From positions 1 to 64,000 of the forward strand of contig NZ_FPBM01000010.1 of assembly GCF_900116715.1 (NCBI RefSeq): 64,000 nt of DNA, in the 5' to 3' direction. The first letter of the stretch is position 1. Each line of letters begins with the position of its first letter. This DNA is from Polaromonas sp. YR568 (GTDB taxonomy: Bacteria; Pseudomonadota; Gammaproteobacteria; Burkholderiales; Burkholderiaceae_C). The notes beneath the pieces were generated by a model. That model worked only from the letters and a program-made list of their open reading frames with translations, had not been told where the DNA came from and searched no databases. Made by a program: the position numbers and the translations under genes. Positions 54,359 through 63,586 of the stretch are shown here, piece after piece.

Positions 54359-55903
54359 ATGACCCTCACCATCCAACCCGGCCAGCTCACCCTGGCTCAG
54401 CTGCGCGACATCCACACCAGCCACAAAACGCTGGCCATCGACCCATCGGCCACTGCCGGCATACGCGCCAGCGCCGCCCTGGTGCAAAAGGCCGCGCAGG
54501 GCGGAGACGCCGTGTATGGCGTCAACACCGGCTTCGGCAAGTTGGCCAACCAGCGCATCGCGCAGGCCGACCTTGAAACGCTGCAACTGAACCTGCTGCG
54601 CTCGCACGCCGTGGGCGTGGGCGAGCCCATGCCCGAGCGCGTGGTGCGCCTGGTGCTGCTGCTCAAGGCGGCGAGCCTGGCGCGCGGCTTCTCGGGCGTG
54701 CGTGAAGTTGTCATCGACACGCTGATGGCGCTTTACAACAAAGGCCTCACACCGGTGATCCCTTGCCAGGGTTCGGTGGGCGCGTCGGGTGACCTCGCGC
54801 CGCTGGCCCATCTGTGCCTGCCGATGATTGGCGAAGGCGAGGTCTTCTACCAGGGCAAACGCATGGCCGCGGACTATGCGCTCAAGCAAGCTTCCATCAC
54901 ACCGGTGAAGCTGTCGGCCAAGGAAGGCCTGGCGCTGATCAACGGCACGCAGGTCTCGACAGCGCTGGCGCTGGACGCTTTGCTCGCCACCGACCGCCTG
55001 TTTGAAGCGGCCGTGATCTCGGGCGCCGTCACGCTGGACGCCGCGCGCGGCAGCGACGGCCCGTTCGATCCGCGCATCCATGCGGTGCGCGGCCAGCCCG
55101 GTCAGATCGATTGCGCCGCCGCTTACCGCGCCATCATGGTGGGCAGCGAAATCCGCCGCTCGCACCTGGAAGGCGACGACCGTGTGCAGGACCCCTACTG
55201 CCTGCGCTGCCAGCCTCAGGTCATGGGCGCCTGCCTGGACCAGATGCGTTACGCCACGCAGGTGTTGATGCGTGAAGCCAATGCCGTGACCGACAACCCG
55301 TTGGTGTTTGCCGATGACGCAACGCTGCTGTCGGGAGGCAACTTCCACGCAGAGCCCGTTGCGCTGGCTTGCGATGCACTGGCCGTGGCCATTGCCGAGA
55401 TCGGTGCGATCACCGAGCGCCGCATCGCCATGCTGGTCGACACCGTGGCCTCGCGCCTGCCGGCTTTCCTCACACCCGAGCCGGGCCTGAACTCCGGCTT
55501 CATGATCGTGCACGTCACGGCCGCCGCGCTGGCCTCTGAAAACAAATCGCTGGCCCACCCGGCCAGTGTGGACAGTCTGCCGACCTCGGCCAACCAGGAA
55601 GATCATGTGAGCATGGCCACCTTCGCGGCACGCCGACTGCAGCCCATGCTGCGCAACACCGAATACATCGTGGCGATTGAGCTGCTGGCCGCCGCGCAGG
55701 GCATTGAATTTTTGCGGCCGCTCAAGAGCTCTGCCGTGCTGGAAGGCGTGTTGCAACTGGTGCGCCAGGCCTCGCCGGCCATGATGCATGACCGCAGCCT
55801 GGCGCCCGACATGGAGAAGGTGCACCAATTGGTGGCGGGTGGGCGTATTGGCCTGGCCGGAGAAGCACAAATCACCGAGTTAACCGCCTTGCGGCTGGCA
55901 TGA
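54359..55903 (+). CDS. hutH: histidine ammonia-lyase
   Basis: HutH deaminates histidine to urocanate. The MIO cofactor triad A142-S143-G144 is in GSVGASGDLAPLAH. Catalytic residues known from the P. putida enzyme are present at matching positions: Y53, N195 (INGTQ), the Y and R of DPYCLRCQPQ, and E in NQEDHVSM. Length 514 is usual. It follows the Bug gene after 41 bases and precedes an ABC transporter. Confidence 0.97.
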   Translation: MTLTIQPGQLTLAQLRDIHTSHKTLAIDPSATAGIRASAALVQKAAQGGDAVYGVNTGFGKLANQRIAQADLETLQLNLLRSHAVGVGEPMPERVVRLVLLLKAASLARGFSGVREVVIDTLMALYNKGLTPVIPCQGSVGASGDLAPLAHLCLPMIGEGEVFYQGKRMAADYALKQASITPVKLSAKEGLALINGTQVSTALALDALLATDRLFEAAVISGAVTLDAARGSDGPFDPRIHAVRGQPGQIDCAAAYRAIMVGSEIRRSHLEGDDRVQDPYCLRCQPQVMGACLDQMRYATQVLMREANAVTDNPLVFADDATLLSGGNFHAEPVALACDALAVAIAEIGAITERRIAMLVDTVASRLPAFLTPEPGLNSGFMIVHVTAAALASENKSLAHPASVDSLPTSANQEDHVSMATFAARRLQPMLRNTEYIVAIELLAAAQGIEFLRPLKSSAVLEGVLQLVRQASPAMMHDRSLAPDMEKVHQLVAGGRIGLAGEAQITELTALRLA

Positions 55904-55955
55904 AGCCTGCATACATTAGCGGTATCCAAACCGCTATCCCTACAGGAGCATCTTC

Positions 55956-56909
55956 ATGAAGTCATCACTTGCCATCTCCCTGCTGGCCGCCGCGTCCGCT
56001 CTCACCATGGGTGCCCACGCACAAGAGACCAAGGTCGCCGTCGGCATCTCCGGCTGGACGGGTTTTGCCCCGCTGACCCTGGCCAAGGAAGCCGGCATCT
56101 TCAAGAAAAACGGGCTCGATGTCTCCATCAAGAAGATTCCGCAAAAAGACCGCCACCTGGCGATCGCCTCGGGTGACGTGCAGTGCGCCGCCACCACGGT
56201 CGAAACCTGGGTGGTGTGGAATGCCAACGGCGTGGCCACCACGCAAATCTTCCAGCTCGACAAGAGCTATGGCGCCGATGGCATGGTGGTGAAACCCGCC
56301 ATCACCAAAATCACCGACCTCAAAGGCAAGACGGTAGCCGCAAGCGCGCCCGGTACTTCGCCTTACTTCGCCCTGGCCTGGATGCTGAAGAAAAACGGCA
56401 TGAGCACCAAGGATGTGAAGGTCGTCAACCTTGAACCGCAAGCTGCGGCCAACGCCATGATTGCGGGCACCGATGGCGTGGATGCCGCCATGACCTATGA
56501 GCCTTACCTGGGCGCGGTGCGTGCCAAGCCAGAGGCCGGCAAGATCATCGCCACCACGCTGGACTACCCCATGGTGATGGACACCTTCGGCTGCACGCCC
56601 AAGTTCCTGAGCGAAAACCCGAAGGCCGCCAAGGCCCTGGCCGACAGCTACTTCGACGCTGTCGAGATGATCCAGAAAGAACCCAAGAAAAGCTTCGAGA
56701 TCATGGGCGCCGATGTGAAGCAGACCGGCGAAGCCTTTGAAGCCTCGTCCAAATACCTGCGCTGGCAAGACCGCGCGGCCAACCAGAAATTCTTTGCCGG
56801 CGAACATGCCGCCTTCAGCAAGGAAGCGGCTGACCTGCTGATGGAAGCCGGCATCATCAAGTCGTTGCCGGACATGACCAAGCTCGCCGACACGCGATTC
56901 CTGAAGTAA
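55956..56909 (+). CDS. ABC transporter periplasmic binding protein (SsuA/NMT1 type)
   Basis: A 317-residue protein with a cleavable signal (SLLAAASALTMGAHAQ) and the NMT1/SsuA-like pattern FAPLTLAKEAGIFKKNGLDVSI and GSDGVDAAMTYEPYLG-like GTDGVDAAMTYEPYLGAV. Such proteins bind nitrate, taurine, pyrimidines or similar. In this operon an imidazole-containing ligand is plausible but not proven. Directly followed by its permease and ATPase genes. Confidence 0.88.
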   Translation: MKSSLAISLLAAASALTMGAHAQETKVAVGISGWTGFAPLTLAKEAGIFKKNGLDVSIKKIPQKDRHLAIASGDVQCAATTVETWVVWNANGVATTQIFQLDKSYGADGMVVKPAITKITDLKGKTVAASAPGTSPYFALAWMLKKNGMSTKDVKVVNLEPQAAANAMIAGTDGVDAAMTYEPYLGAVRAKPEAGKIIATTLDYPMVMDTFGCTPKFLSENPKAAKALADSYFDAVEMIQKEPKKSFEIMGADVKQTGEAFEASSKYLRWQDRAANQKFFAGEHAAFSKEAADLLMEAGIIKSLPDMTKLADTRFLK

Positions 56910-56921
56910 GCCAGTAAACGC

Positions 56922-57701
56922 ATGCGGCCATTGCAACCCGTATCCCCTGGCGCACGCATCGCGCTGGGTGTGAGCTTTTTTATCCTCTTCTTTGTGGTGT
57001 GGGCCATCTTCACGCTGGGCGGCTATGTCTCCAAGACATTCCTGGCCGATCCGATCACCATGGTGAAGTCGGGCTACGACCTGCTGGCCAACCAGGGCTT
57101 TATCAAGGACATCGGCATGACGGTGTGGCGGGTGCTGGGCGGCTTTGCGATTGCCGCTTTGCTGGCCGTGCCGCTGGGCGTGATGATGGGCGCCTACAAA
57201 CCGGTCGAAGCCTTCTTTGAGCCCTTTGTCAGTTTTGCGCGCTACCTGCCGGCCTCGGCGTTCATCCCGCTGCTGATTCTGTGGGCCGGGATTGGCGAAG
57301 CACAAAAACTGGCCGTGATTTTTATCGGCTCCTTCTTCCAGCTGGTGCTGATGATTGCGGTGAGTGTGGGCAACACCCGGCGCGACCTGGTCGAGGCGGC
57401 CTACACACTGGGCGCGGCCGACCGCGGCATTGTCATTCGTGTGCTGCTGCCCAGTGCCGCGCCCGAGATTGCCGAAACCCTGCGCATGGTGTTGGGCTGG
57501 GCCTGGACTTATGTGATCGTCGCCGAGCTGATTGGCGCATCGAGCGGCATCGGTCACATGATCACCGACAGTCAGGCGCTGCTGGCAACCGACCAGATCA
57601 TCTTCGGCATCATCGTGATTGGCGTTTTCGGTCTCGTGACGGACTTGGCCTTCAAAGCACTCAATCGCAAACTTTTCCCCTGGGCTCAGTTAGGCCGATG
57701 A
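56922..57701 (+). CDS. ABC transporter permease
   Basis: A 259-residue integral membrane subunit with five to six helices and the EAA loop (EAAYTLGAADRGIVIRVLLPSAAPEIAETL). It is related to the SsuC/TauC/NitT permeases. It overlaps the ATPase gene by four bases. Confidence 0.9.
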   Translation: MRPLQPVSPGARIALGVSFFILFFVVWAIFTLGGYVSKTFLADPITMVKSGYDLLANQGFIKDIGMTVWRVLGGFAIAALLAVPLGVMMGAYKPVEAFFEPFVSFARYLPASAFIPLLILWAGIGEAQKLAVIFIGSFFQLVLMIAVSVGNTRRDLVEAAYTLGAADRGIVIRVLLPSAAPEIAETLRMVLGWAWTYVIVAELIGASSGIGHMITDSQALLATDQIIFGIIVIGVFGLVTDLAFKALNRKLFPWAQLGR

Positions 57702-58507
57702 CTTCTTCTATTAACCCAATCCTGACCGTCACCCAGCTGTCGAAAACCTTCGCCGCCAACAAGGGGCCAGGCACGGTGGCCCTGCAAGCCACCGACCTGA
57801 GTGTCGCGGAAAACGACTTCATCACCATCCTCGGCCCCTCGGGCTGCGGCAAGTCCACCCTGCTGCGCATGGTGGCCGGGCTGGATACGCCCACCAGCGG
57901 CACCATCGTGCTGGACGGCAAACCCATCACCGGCCCGGGCGCAGACCGCGGCATGGTGTTCCAGAGCTACACGCTTTTCCCCTGGCTCACCATTCTGCAA
58001 AACGTCTGCTTTGGCTTGCGCGAAAAAGGCATGGCGCTGGACGCGCAGCTGGATATTGCCCATCAGTTCATCAAGAAGGTGGGCTTACAGGGGTTTGAGA
58101 ATCACTTTCCCAAGCAGCTCTCCGGCGGCATGCAGCAGCGCACCGCGCTGGCGCGCGCGCTGGCCAATGACCCGCGCATCCTGCTGATGGACGAGCCCTT
58201 CGGCGCGCTGGACCATCAAACGCGCGAGCTGATGCAGGAATTGCTGCAAGGCATCTGGGAAGCCGAGCAAAAGACCGTGCTCTTTGTGACGCACGATATC
58301 GACGAAGCCATCTTTATGGGCAACCGTGTGGTGGTGATGAGCGCGCGGCCGGGCCGCATCAAGTGCGACATCCCGGTGCCGCTGGCGCATCCGCGCCACT
58401 ACTCGGTCAAGACGACGCCGGTGTTCACCGAGCTCAAGGCGCGATTGACCGAAGAGATTCGCCTCGAAGTGCACAAGGCGGCGGGCCTGCAAGCCCCGGC
58501 CGCCTGA
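57698..58507 (+). CDS. ABC transporter ATP-binding protein
   Basis: A 269-residue ATPase with Walker A GPSGCGKST, Q-loop MVFQSYTLFPWL, signature LSGGMQQRTALARAL and Walker B ILLMDEPFGALD. It belongs to the taurine/nitrate importer group. It ends the long hut operon and is convergent with the YeiH gene after ten bases. Confidence 0.92.
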   Translation: MTSSINPILTVTQLSKTFAANKGPGTVALQATDLSVAENDFITILGPSGCGKSTLLRMVAGLDTPTSGTIVLDGKPITGPGADRGMVFQSYTLFPWLTILQNVCFGLREKGMALDAQLDIAHQFIKKVGLQGFENHFPKQLSGGMQQRTALARALANDPRILLMDEPFGALDHQTRELMQELLQGIWEAEQKTVLFVTHDIDEAIFMGNRVVVMSARPGRIKCDIPVPLAHPRHYSVKTTPVFTELKARLTEEIRLEVHKAAGLQAPAA

Positions 58508-58516
58508 ATCACGGCT

Positions 58517-59530
58517 CTAAAGCCCCAGCTTCAAAACCATCACGGCCGCCAGCACCAGCGAGGCGATAAAAACCGTCTCGCCCACCAGCATGGCCACCGG
58601 TTGCCAGCCCAGCTTCATCAGGTCTTCAAAACTGGTCTTGATGCCGGCGGCTGCAATCGCCGTCACCAGCAGCCAGCGTGAGGTGTCACTGGCTATCTGG
58701 ACCATGGCGGGCGTGAAAGCGCCAATGGTGGCCAGCAGCACCAGCACGATAAAGGCCAAAAGGAAGCCGGGCACCAGCGGAACTTCTTCGTCCACCGTTT
58801 TGGCATCGGGATGGTTGCGGTAGCTGACGGCGATCAGCAGCACGATGGGCATCAGCAGCATCACACGAAACAGCTTGACCACGGTGGCGGTGTCGCCCAC
58901 CTCGGGGCCCAGCATCATGCCGGCTGCCACCACTTGCGCCACATCGTGAATCGTGCCGCCCAGAAAGATGCCGCCCTGCGCCGGCTCCAGGCCGATCAGC
59001 TTGAGGGCGAATGGATAAAGAATCATGCTCAGCGTGGAGAGCACCGTGACGCCCACCACAGCCAGCAAGGTGAATCGCTCGTTCTCTTTGGTCTGCGGCA
59101 ACACGGATGAAATCGCCAGCGCGGCCGACGCACCGCAAATCGCCACTGCGCCGCCCGACAGCACACCCTCTTCCCGCGGGCGCTTGAGCCACTTCGCCAG
59201 CAGCAGGCCAAACACGATGGTGAGCGCCACCGCGACCACGATCACCAGCGCCGTCTCGACGCCAAGTTTCGCGACCTGCGTCAGCGTGATGCGCGCGCCC
59301 AGCAGCGCCACGCCCACACGCAGCAGGACGCGGCCGCAAAAATCCACCCCGGGTTTGACCTTGGGGTTGCTGTTGAGGAAGTGAAAGGCCAGGCCGATCA
59401 GCAAGGCGTACAGCAGCTGGGGCCCGCCGTAGTGCTCCGACAAGAAGGTCGCTGCCAGGGCGATAACCACACACACCATGGCGCCGGGCACGCTGGCTTT
59501 CAGAACGGAAACAGAAGGGAGAAAGGACAC
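58517..59530 (-). CDS. YeiH family putative sulfate exporter
   Basis: A 337-residue membrane protein with about ten helices and family segments KPGVDFCGRVLLRVGVALLGARIT, AICGASAALAISSVLPQT and GTIHDVAQVVAAG. Family members are poorly characterised; the name comes from annotation, not from biochemical proof. It is divergent from the ProX operon. Confidence 0.88.
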   Translation of the reverse strand: MSFLPSVSVLKASVPGAMVCVVIALAATFLSEHYGGPQLLYALLIGLAFHFLNSNPKVKPGVDFCGRVLLRVGVALLGARITLTQVAKLGVETALVIVVAVALTIVFGLLLAKWLKRPREEGVLSGGAVAICGASAALAISSVLPQTKENERFTLLAVVGVTVLSTLSMILYPFALKLIGLEPAQGGIFLGGTIHDVAQVVAAGMMLGPEVGDTATVVKLFRVMLLMPIVLLIAVSYRNHPDAKTVDEEVPLVPGFLLAFIVLVLLATIGAFTPAMVQIASDTSRWLLVTAIAAAGIKTSFEDLMKLGWQPVAMLVGETVFIASLVLAAVMVLKLGL

Positions 59531-59633
59531 TGCGGATCAGGACCGGAAAGACCGGCGAATAGGCACCGGCGGCAAGGCCTCCGGAAGGGTTTTGATTATG
59601 CGAAAAACAGGTATCGCCGGGTGATTTTCCGTC

Positions 59634-59681
59634 TTGCACACGCTATTTCCATATGCTACTATTATTAGGTTGTATATACAA
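59634..59681 (+). promoter_or_regulatory. candidate promoter with HutC-type operator for the ProX operon
   Basis: TTGCAC (59634-59639) and TACTAT (59657-59662) are 17 bases apart. Directly after, a perfect 12-base palindrome TTGTATATACAA (59670-59681) covers the likely transcription start. It has the same arms as the operator upstream of hutU (TTGTATA and TACAA or GACAA). No other gene lies in 59531-59849; the first gene starts 168 bases downstream of the operator. Confidence 0.65.
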
Positions 59682-59849
59682 GTTGGTGCATCAGGCGCTT
59701 CACAAAAGCACCAGGATGGATCTTTCGGAAGGCGCCCACAAGGCCGATCAGGGGTCAATTTCCGGCACGGGATGTGCATGCATCAAGCCAGAAAACGTCG
59801 TTTCAGTTTCCCTGCCGCAGCCGCTGCGCAGCCCTCATCGGAGATCATC

Positions 59850-60731
59850 ATGAAAATTCGCAAACTTCTGGCCCTGTCCGCTCTCGCGCTGGCCGCCGTC
59901 GCTCCACTCGCCACCCAGGCCCAGCAGGCCGTGCGCGTCGGCTCCAAAAATTTCACCGAGCAGTTTGTACTGGCCGAGATCTATGCCCAGGCTCTCGAAG
60001 CCGCCGGCATCAAGACCGAGAAAAAGCTCAACCTGGGCGGCACGCTGATTGCCCAGAAGGCGATGGAAGAAAAGCAGATCGACTTCTACCCCGAGTACAC
60101 CGGCACCATGCTGCTGGCCGTGCTGAAGCAAGAGCCCATGACCGACGCCAAGGCCGTGTACGACAAGGTCAAGGAAGGCTACGCCAAGATGGGCTTTGTG
60201 GTGCTCAACCAGTCCAACCTGAACAACGGTTATGTGATGGTGGTGCGTGCCGACACGGCGCAAAAGCTCAAACTTGAAACCCTGTCGGACCTGGCCAAGG
60301 TCGCCAAAGACCTGAAGGTCGGCGCCGGGCCTGAATTCCGCGACCGCAAGGACGGCCTGCCAGGCCTCAAAGCCAAGTACGACATCGTCTTCGGCGAAGA
60401 CCTGCAAATGGCCATCGGCCTGCGCTACCAGGCGCTGCGCAACGACCAGATCCAGGTCGTCAACGGCTACTCTACCGACGGCATGATCAGCGCGCTCAAA
60501 CTCAAACGCCTGCGTGACGACAAGAGCCTGTGGCCGCCCTACTTCGTGGTGCCCGTGATCCGCAAGGAAGTGCTGGACGCCAACCCCAAGGTCGGTGAAG
60601 TGCTCAACCGCGTGAGCGCCCTGCTCGACGAAGCCACCATGGCCCAGATGAACTACCAGGTCGACGGCGACAAGCTCGAACCCAAAGACGTGGCGCGCGA
60701 CTTCCTCAAGGCCAAGGGCCTGGTCAAGTAA
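59850..60731 (+). CDS. ProX/OsmF/OpuBC-type periplasmic binding protein
   Basis: A 293-residue receptor with a signal peptide (LLALSALALAAVAPLATQAQ) and the quaternary-amine binding protein pattern VRVGSKNFTEQFVLAEIYAQALEAAG, NLGGTLIAQKAMEEKQIDFYPEYTGT and VVNGYSTDGMISALKL. Relatives bind glycine betaine, choline or carnitine. Related transporters in alphaproteobacteria (HutXWV) import histidine. GGAG at 59840-59843 fixes the start. It heads an operon with a lyase-like gene, two permeases and an ATPase. Confidence 0.9.
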   Translation: MKIRKLLALSALALAAVAPLATQAQQAVRVGSKNFTEQFVLAEIYAQALEAAGIKTEKKLNLGGTLIAQKAMEEKQIDFYPEYTGTMLLAVLKQEPMTDAKAVYDKVKEGYAKMGFVVLNQSNLNNGYVMVVRADTAQKLKLETLSDLAKVAKDLKVGAGPEFRDRKDGLPGLKAKYDIVFGEDLQMAIGLRYQALRNDQIQVVNGYSTDGMISALKLKRLRDDKSLWPPYFVVPVIRKEVLDANPKVGEVLNRVSALLDEATMAQMNYQVDGDKLEPKDVARDFLKAKGLVK

Positions 60732-60793
60732 ACAAGTTCCTCTTCACTCCCTCCCTTTCTGTTTCGCCTTATCACCGTGAAAGCTGGCACGCC

Positions 60794-62308
60794 ATGACGT
60801 TAGAGGTCGGGGAGCAATGGCTGGGCATCAACGACCTGGTGCGCGTGGCGCGCGCCGGCGAATCCGTATCGCTGGCGCCCGCCGCACGTGAGCGCGTCAT
60901 CGCCGCGCGCGAGCTGGTGATGAAGCTGGCCACCTCGGGCCAGCCGATTTACGGCCTCAACTCCGCACTGGGCGCCAACACTGGCGCCGTGCTGGCCGAA
61001 GGCGACCTGGAGGGCTACCAGCGCCGCGCCGTGCGCGCCCGGGCTGTGGCCGTGGGCCCGGCTTATGACAAAACTTCTGTGCGCGCGATGCAGTTTGCGC
61101 GCATCGCCGGCTTTTCGCGCGGCGGCTCGGGCATCTCGCCCGGCGTGCTCGACGCCTGCATCAATTTGCTGAACTTCCAGGTGCACCCTGTCGTGCCGCG
61201 TTTTGGCTCCATCGGCGTGGCTGACTTGCCGCAGCTTTCGCACCTGGCCTTACCGCTGTTCGGCGAAGGCCTGGCCGAAGTGCGTGGCGAAGTTTTAAGC
61301 GGCAGCGCAGCGCTTGAGCGCGCCGGGCTTGAGCCCGTCACCTTGGGCGCCAAGGACGGCCTGGCGTTGATCAGCTCCAACGCGGCCACCACGGCGCGCG
61401 CCGCACTCGTATTGCATGACGTGAATGTGGCGCTTGACGCCTGGCTGGCCGCTGTGGCGCTGGGTTATGAAGGCTTCAGGGCCAACCTCTCGCCGCTGCA
61501 CCCCGGTGCGGTGGCCGCACGGCCCGCCGCCGGCCAGGTTGAGGTAGCGCGCCAGCTGCGCGAGTTGCTCAAAGGCAGCGCCCTGCTTGAACCAGGCGCC
61601 GCGCGCCGCGTGCAAGACCCGGTGTCGACACGCGTTGTGCCGCAGGTGCACGGCGCCGCGCGCGACATGGTGGATGCCGCCTGCGCGCAGGTCGAGATCG
61701 AACTCAACAGCGCGGCCGACAGCCCGCTGGTGCTGGCTGAAGATGGGTTGATGCTGTCCAACGGCAACTTCCATGTGCCGGCATTGGCCCTGGCGCTGGA
61801 CGCCTCAGCCATTGCGCTGGCGCAGGCGGCCAGCATGTCGGTGTCTCGCAGCCAGCGCTTTATGTCGCCGTCGCTCACCGGCCTGCCGCTGCAGCTCACG
61901 CGCCACGGCCCGGCCCATTCGGGTTTCGCGACGGTGCAAAAGACCCTGACTGCACTCTGGGCCGAGGTGCGCCAGCGCGCCAACCCCGGCTCGCTGGACT
62001 ACCTGCCGGTGTCTGAAGCGCTGGAAGACCATGCCTGCATGGCGCTGGGCGTGGCCGAAAAACTCGGCGAGCTGGTGGAGCGCGTGCGCTACCTGATCGC
62101 CATCGAATTGCTGGTCTCCGCGCAGGCGGTGGATTTGCGCGAGCTGGACACCGCCCAGATGGGTGAAGGCACACGCCGCACCTTTGCGCAGGTGCGCAAG
62201 CTGGTGCCCATGCTGGACGAAGACCGCCCGCTGGGCCCGGACATCGACCGCATCCAGAGCGCCATCGCCGCCGGCGTGTTTGACCTTGAGGCAAAGGGCG
62301 CCGCATGA
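60794..62308 (+). CDS. histidine/aromatic ammonia-lyase family protein lacking the MIO triad
   Basis: A 504-residue member of the HAL/PAL fold family. The segment aligned with HutH GSVGASGDLAPLAH reads GSIGVADLPQLSH (G138-H150), so the Ala-Ser-Gly that forms the MIO cofactor is missing. The Asn in INGTQ is replaced (ISSNA) and the Tyr in DPYCLR is replaced (DPVSTR). Y53, the arginine of that same motif and E of the EDH motif remain. Without MIO, ordinary ammonia elimination is unlikely. It may be a regulatory, binding or differently acting protein. It lies 62 bases after the receptor gene and overlaps the permease gene by four bases, so it is one operon. Confidence 0.85.
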   Translation: MTLEVGEQWLGINDLVRVARAGESVSLAPAARERVIAARELVMKLATSGQPIYGLNSALGANTGAVLAEGDLEGYQRRAVRARAVAVGPAYDKTSVRAMQFARIAGFSRGGSGISPGVLDACINLLNFQVHPVVPRFGSIGVADLPQLSHLALPLFGEGLAEVRGEVLSGSAALERAGLEPVTLGAKDGLALISSNAATTARAALVLHDVNVALDAWLAAVALGYEGFRANLSPLHPGAVAARPAAGQVEVARQLRELLKGSALLEPGAARRVQDPVSTRVVPQVHGAARDMVDAACAQVEIELNSAADSPLVLAEDGLMLSNGNFHVPALALALDASAIALAQAASMSVSRSQRFMSPSLTGLPLQLTRHGPAHSGFATVQKTLTALWAEVRQRANPGSLDYLPVSEALEDHACMALGVAEKLGELVERVRYLIAIELLVSAQAVDLRELDTAQMGEGTRRTFAQVRKLVPMLDEDRPLGPDIDRIQSAIAAGVFDLEAKGAA

Positions 62309-62928
62309 CCTGGTTTCTGCGCAACTGGCCCGACGTGCTGCGCTCGCTGTGGGAGCACATCGCGATTTCCTTAACCGCGCTGGTTATTGCCTTCGCGATC
62401 TCGCTGGTCATCGGCATCGTGGCGGCGCGGCGCGAAAAGCTCTACGGCGCGGTCATGACCATCTCGGGCCTGCTGTACACCATCCCGACGCTGGCTTTCC
62501 TTGCTTTTTTGATTCCCGTGGTCGGCCTGGGCCGCACCAACGCCATCATCACCATGGTGGCCTTCTCGCTGATGATCCTGATCCGCAGCGTGGCCACCGG
62601 CATTCGCGAGGTGCCGGCCGACATCATTGACGCGGCGCGCGGCATGGGCATGAACCAGGCGCAGATCATGCGCCGCATCGAGCTGCCGCTGGCTCTGCCG
62701 CTCATCGTGGCAGGCCTGCGCGTCTCGGCTGTCACCGTGATCAGCGTAACGGTGGTGGCCGCGTATGTGAATGCGGGCGGGCTGGGCACGCTGATCTTCA
62801 ACGGCATTGCCAGCGACCACCCGGCCAAGATCTGGACCGGCGCGCTCACCGTTTGCCTGCTGTCCGTCATCGTTGACATGGGCCTGGCCCTGCTGGAGCG
62901 GCGGCTGAAAAACCGGCGCGCCGCCTGA
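62305..62928 (+). CDS. OpuB/ProW-type ABC permease 1
   Basis: A 207-residue permease with five helices and EAA-like IIDAARGMGMNQAQIMRRIELPLALPLIVAGLR. Family: quaternary amine uptake permeases. It overlaps the lyase-like gene (ATGA) and is followed 16 bases later by a second permease. Confidence 0.9.
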   Translation: MTWFLRNWPDVLRSLWEHIAISLTALVIAFAISLVIGIVAARREKLYGAVMTISGLLYTIPTLAFLAFLIPVVGLGRTNAIITMVAFSLMILIRSVATGIREVPADIIDAARGMGMNQAQIMRRIELPLALPLIVAGLRVSAVTVISVTVVAAYVNAGGLGTLIFNGIASDHPAKIWTGALTVCLLSVIVDMGLALLERRLKNRRAA

Positions 62929-62944
62929 AACCCAAGAGGCCCTG

Positions 62945-63586
62945 ATGCTTGCCGATGCCTGGAACTATGTCCTGACGCACCCCGCGCAGTTTTACCGCGC
63001 GCTGGGTGTGCACGTTGCGCTGTCGGCCTCGGCACTGCTGATCGCCGCGCTGATCTGTATTCCGGCCGGTATTGCCGTTGCGCGTAAACACGGCCTTTCG
63101 CTGGCGGTGGTGAATGTCGCCAACGTTGGGCGCACCCTGCCTTCACTGGCCGTGCTGGCGCTGGTGATGCCGATACTCGGAACCGGTTTTACGCCCGCGC
63201 TTTTTGCCCTCACACTGATCGCGCTGCCGCCTATCGTGACCCACACCATCGTCGGCATGCGCAGTGTTGATGCCGATGCAGTGGATGCCGCCATCGGTAT
63301 GGGCATGACACGCGCCGCCCTGCTGTGGCAGGTGGAGCTGCCCATGGCCATGCCGATCATCTTTGCCGGCCTGCGCACGGCGGCGGTGCAGATCATCTCG
63401 GGTGCCGTGCTGGCGGCCTTTATCGGCGGCGGCGGGCTGGGTGACTTCATCACCGCCGGTATCGCGATGATGGCGGTGCCGCAGTTGCTGGTGGGCGCCA
63501 TCCCGGTGGCGCTGCTGGCGCTAGGCACTGATTTTCTTTTTGGCGCGCTGCAGCGCCGCATGACTCCGCAAGGGCTTCGCGCATGA
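62945..63586 (+). CDS. OpuB/ProW-type ABC permease 2
   Basis: A 213-residue permease paralogous to the previous one, with DAAIGMGMTRAALLWQVELPMAMPIIFAGLR. Two separate permeases plus one receptor and one ATPase is the usual OpuB/OsmFWYV layout. The stop overlaps the ATPase start by four bases. Confidence 0.9.
   Translation: MLADAWNYVLTHPAQFYRALGVHVALSASALLIAALICIPAGIAVARKHGLSLAVVNVANVGRTLPSLAVLALVMPILGTGFTPALFALTLIALPPIVTHTIVGMRSVDADAVDAAIGMGMTRAALLWQVELPMAMPIIFAGLRTAAVQIISGAVLAAFIGGGGLGDFITAGIAMMAVPQLLVGAIPVALLALGTDFLFGALQRRMTPQGLRA

Noticed and set aside
53894..55870. A 658-residue minus-strand frame opposite hutH
   Set aside because: It overlaps hutH entirely and is rich in Gln, His and Arg, as expected for antisense of GC-rich coding DNA.
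59634..59849. An N-terminal extension of the ProX-type receptor to 59634
   Set aside because: It would place coding sequence over the promoter and the palindrome and hide the signal peptide; the ATG at 59850 has a good Shine-Dalgarno.
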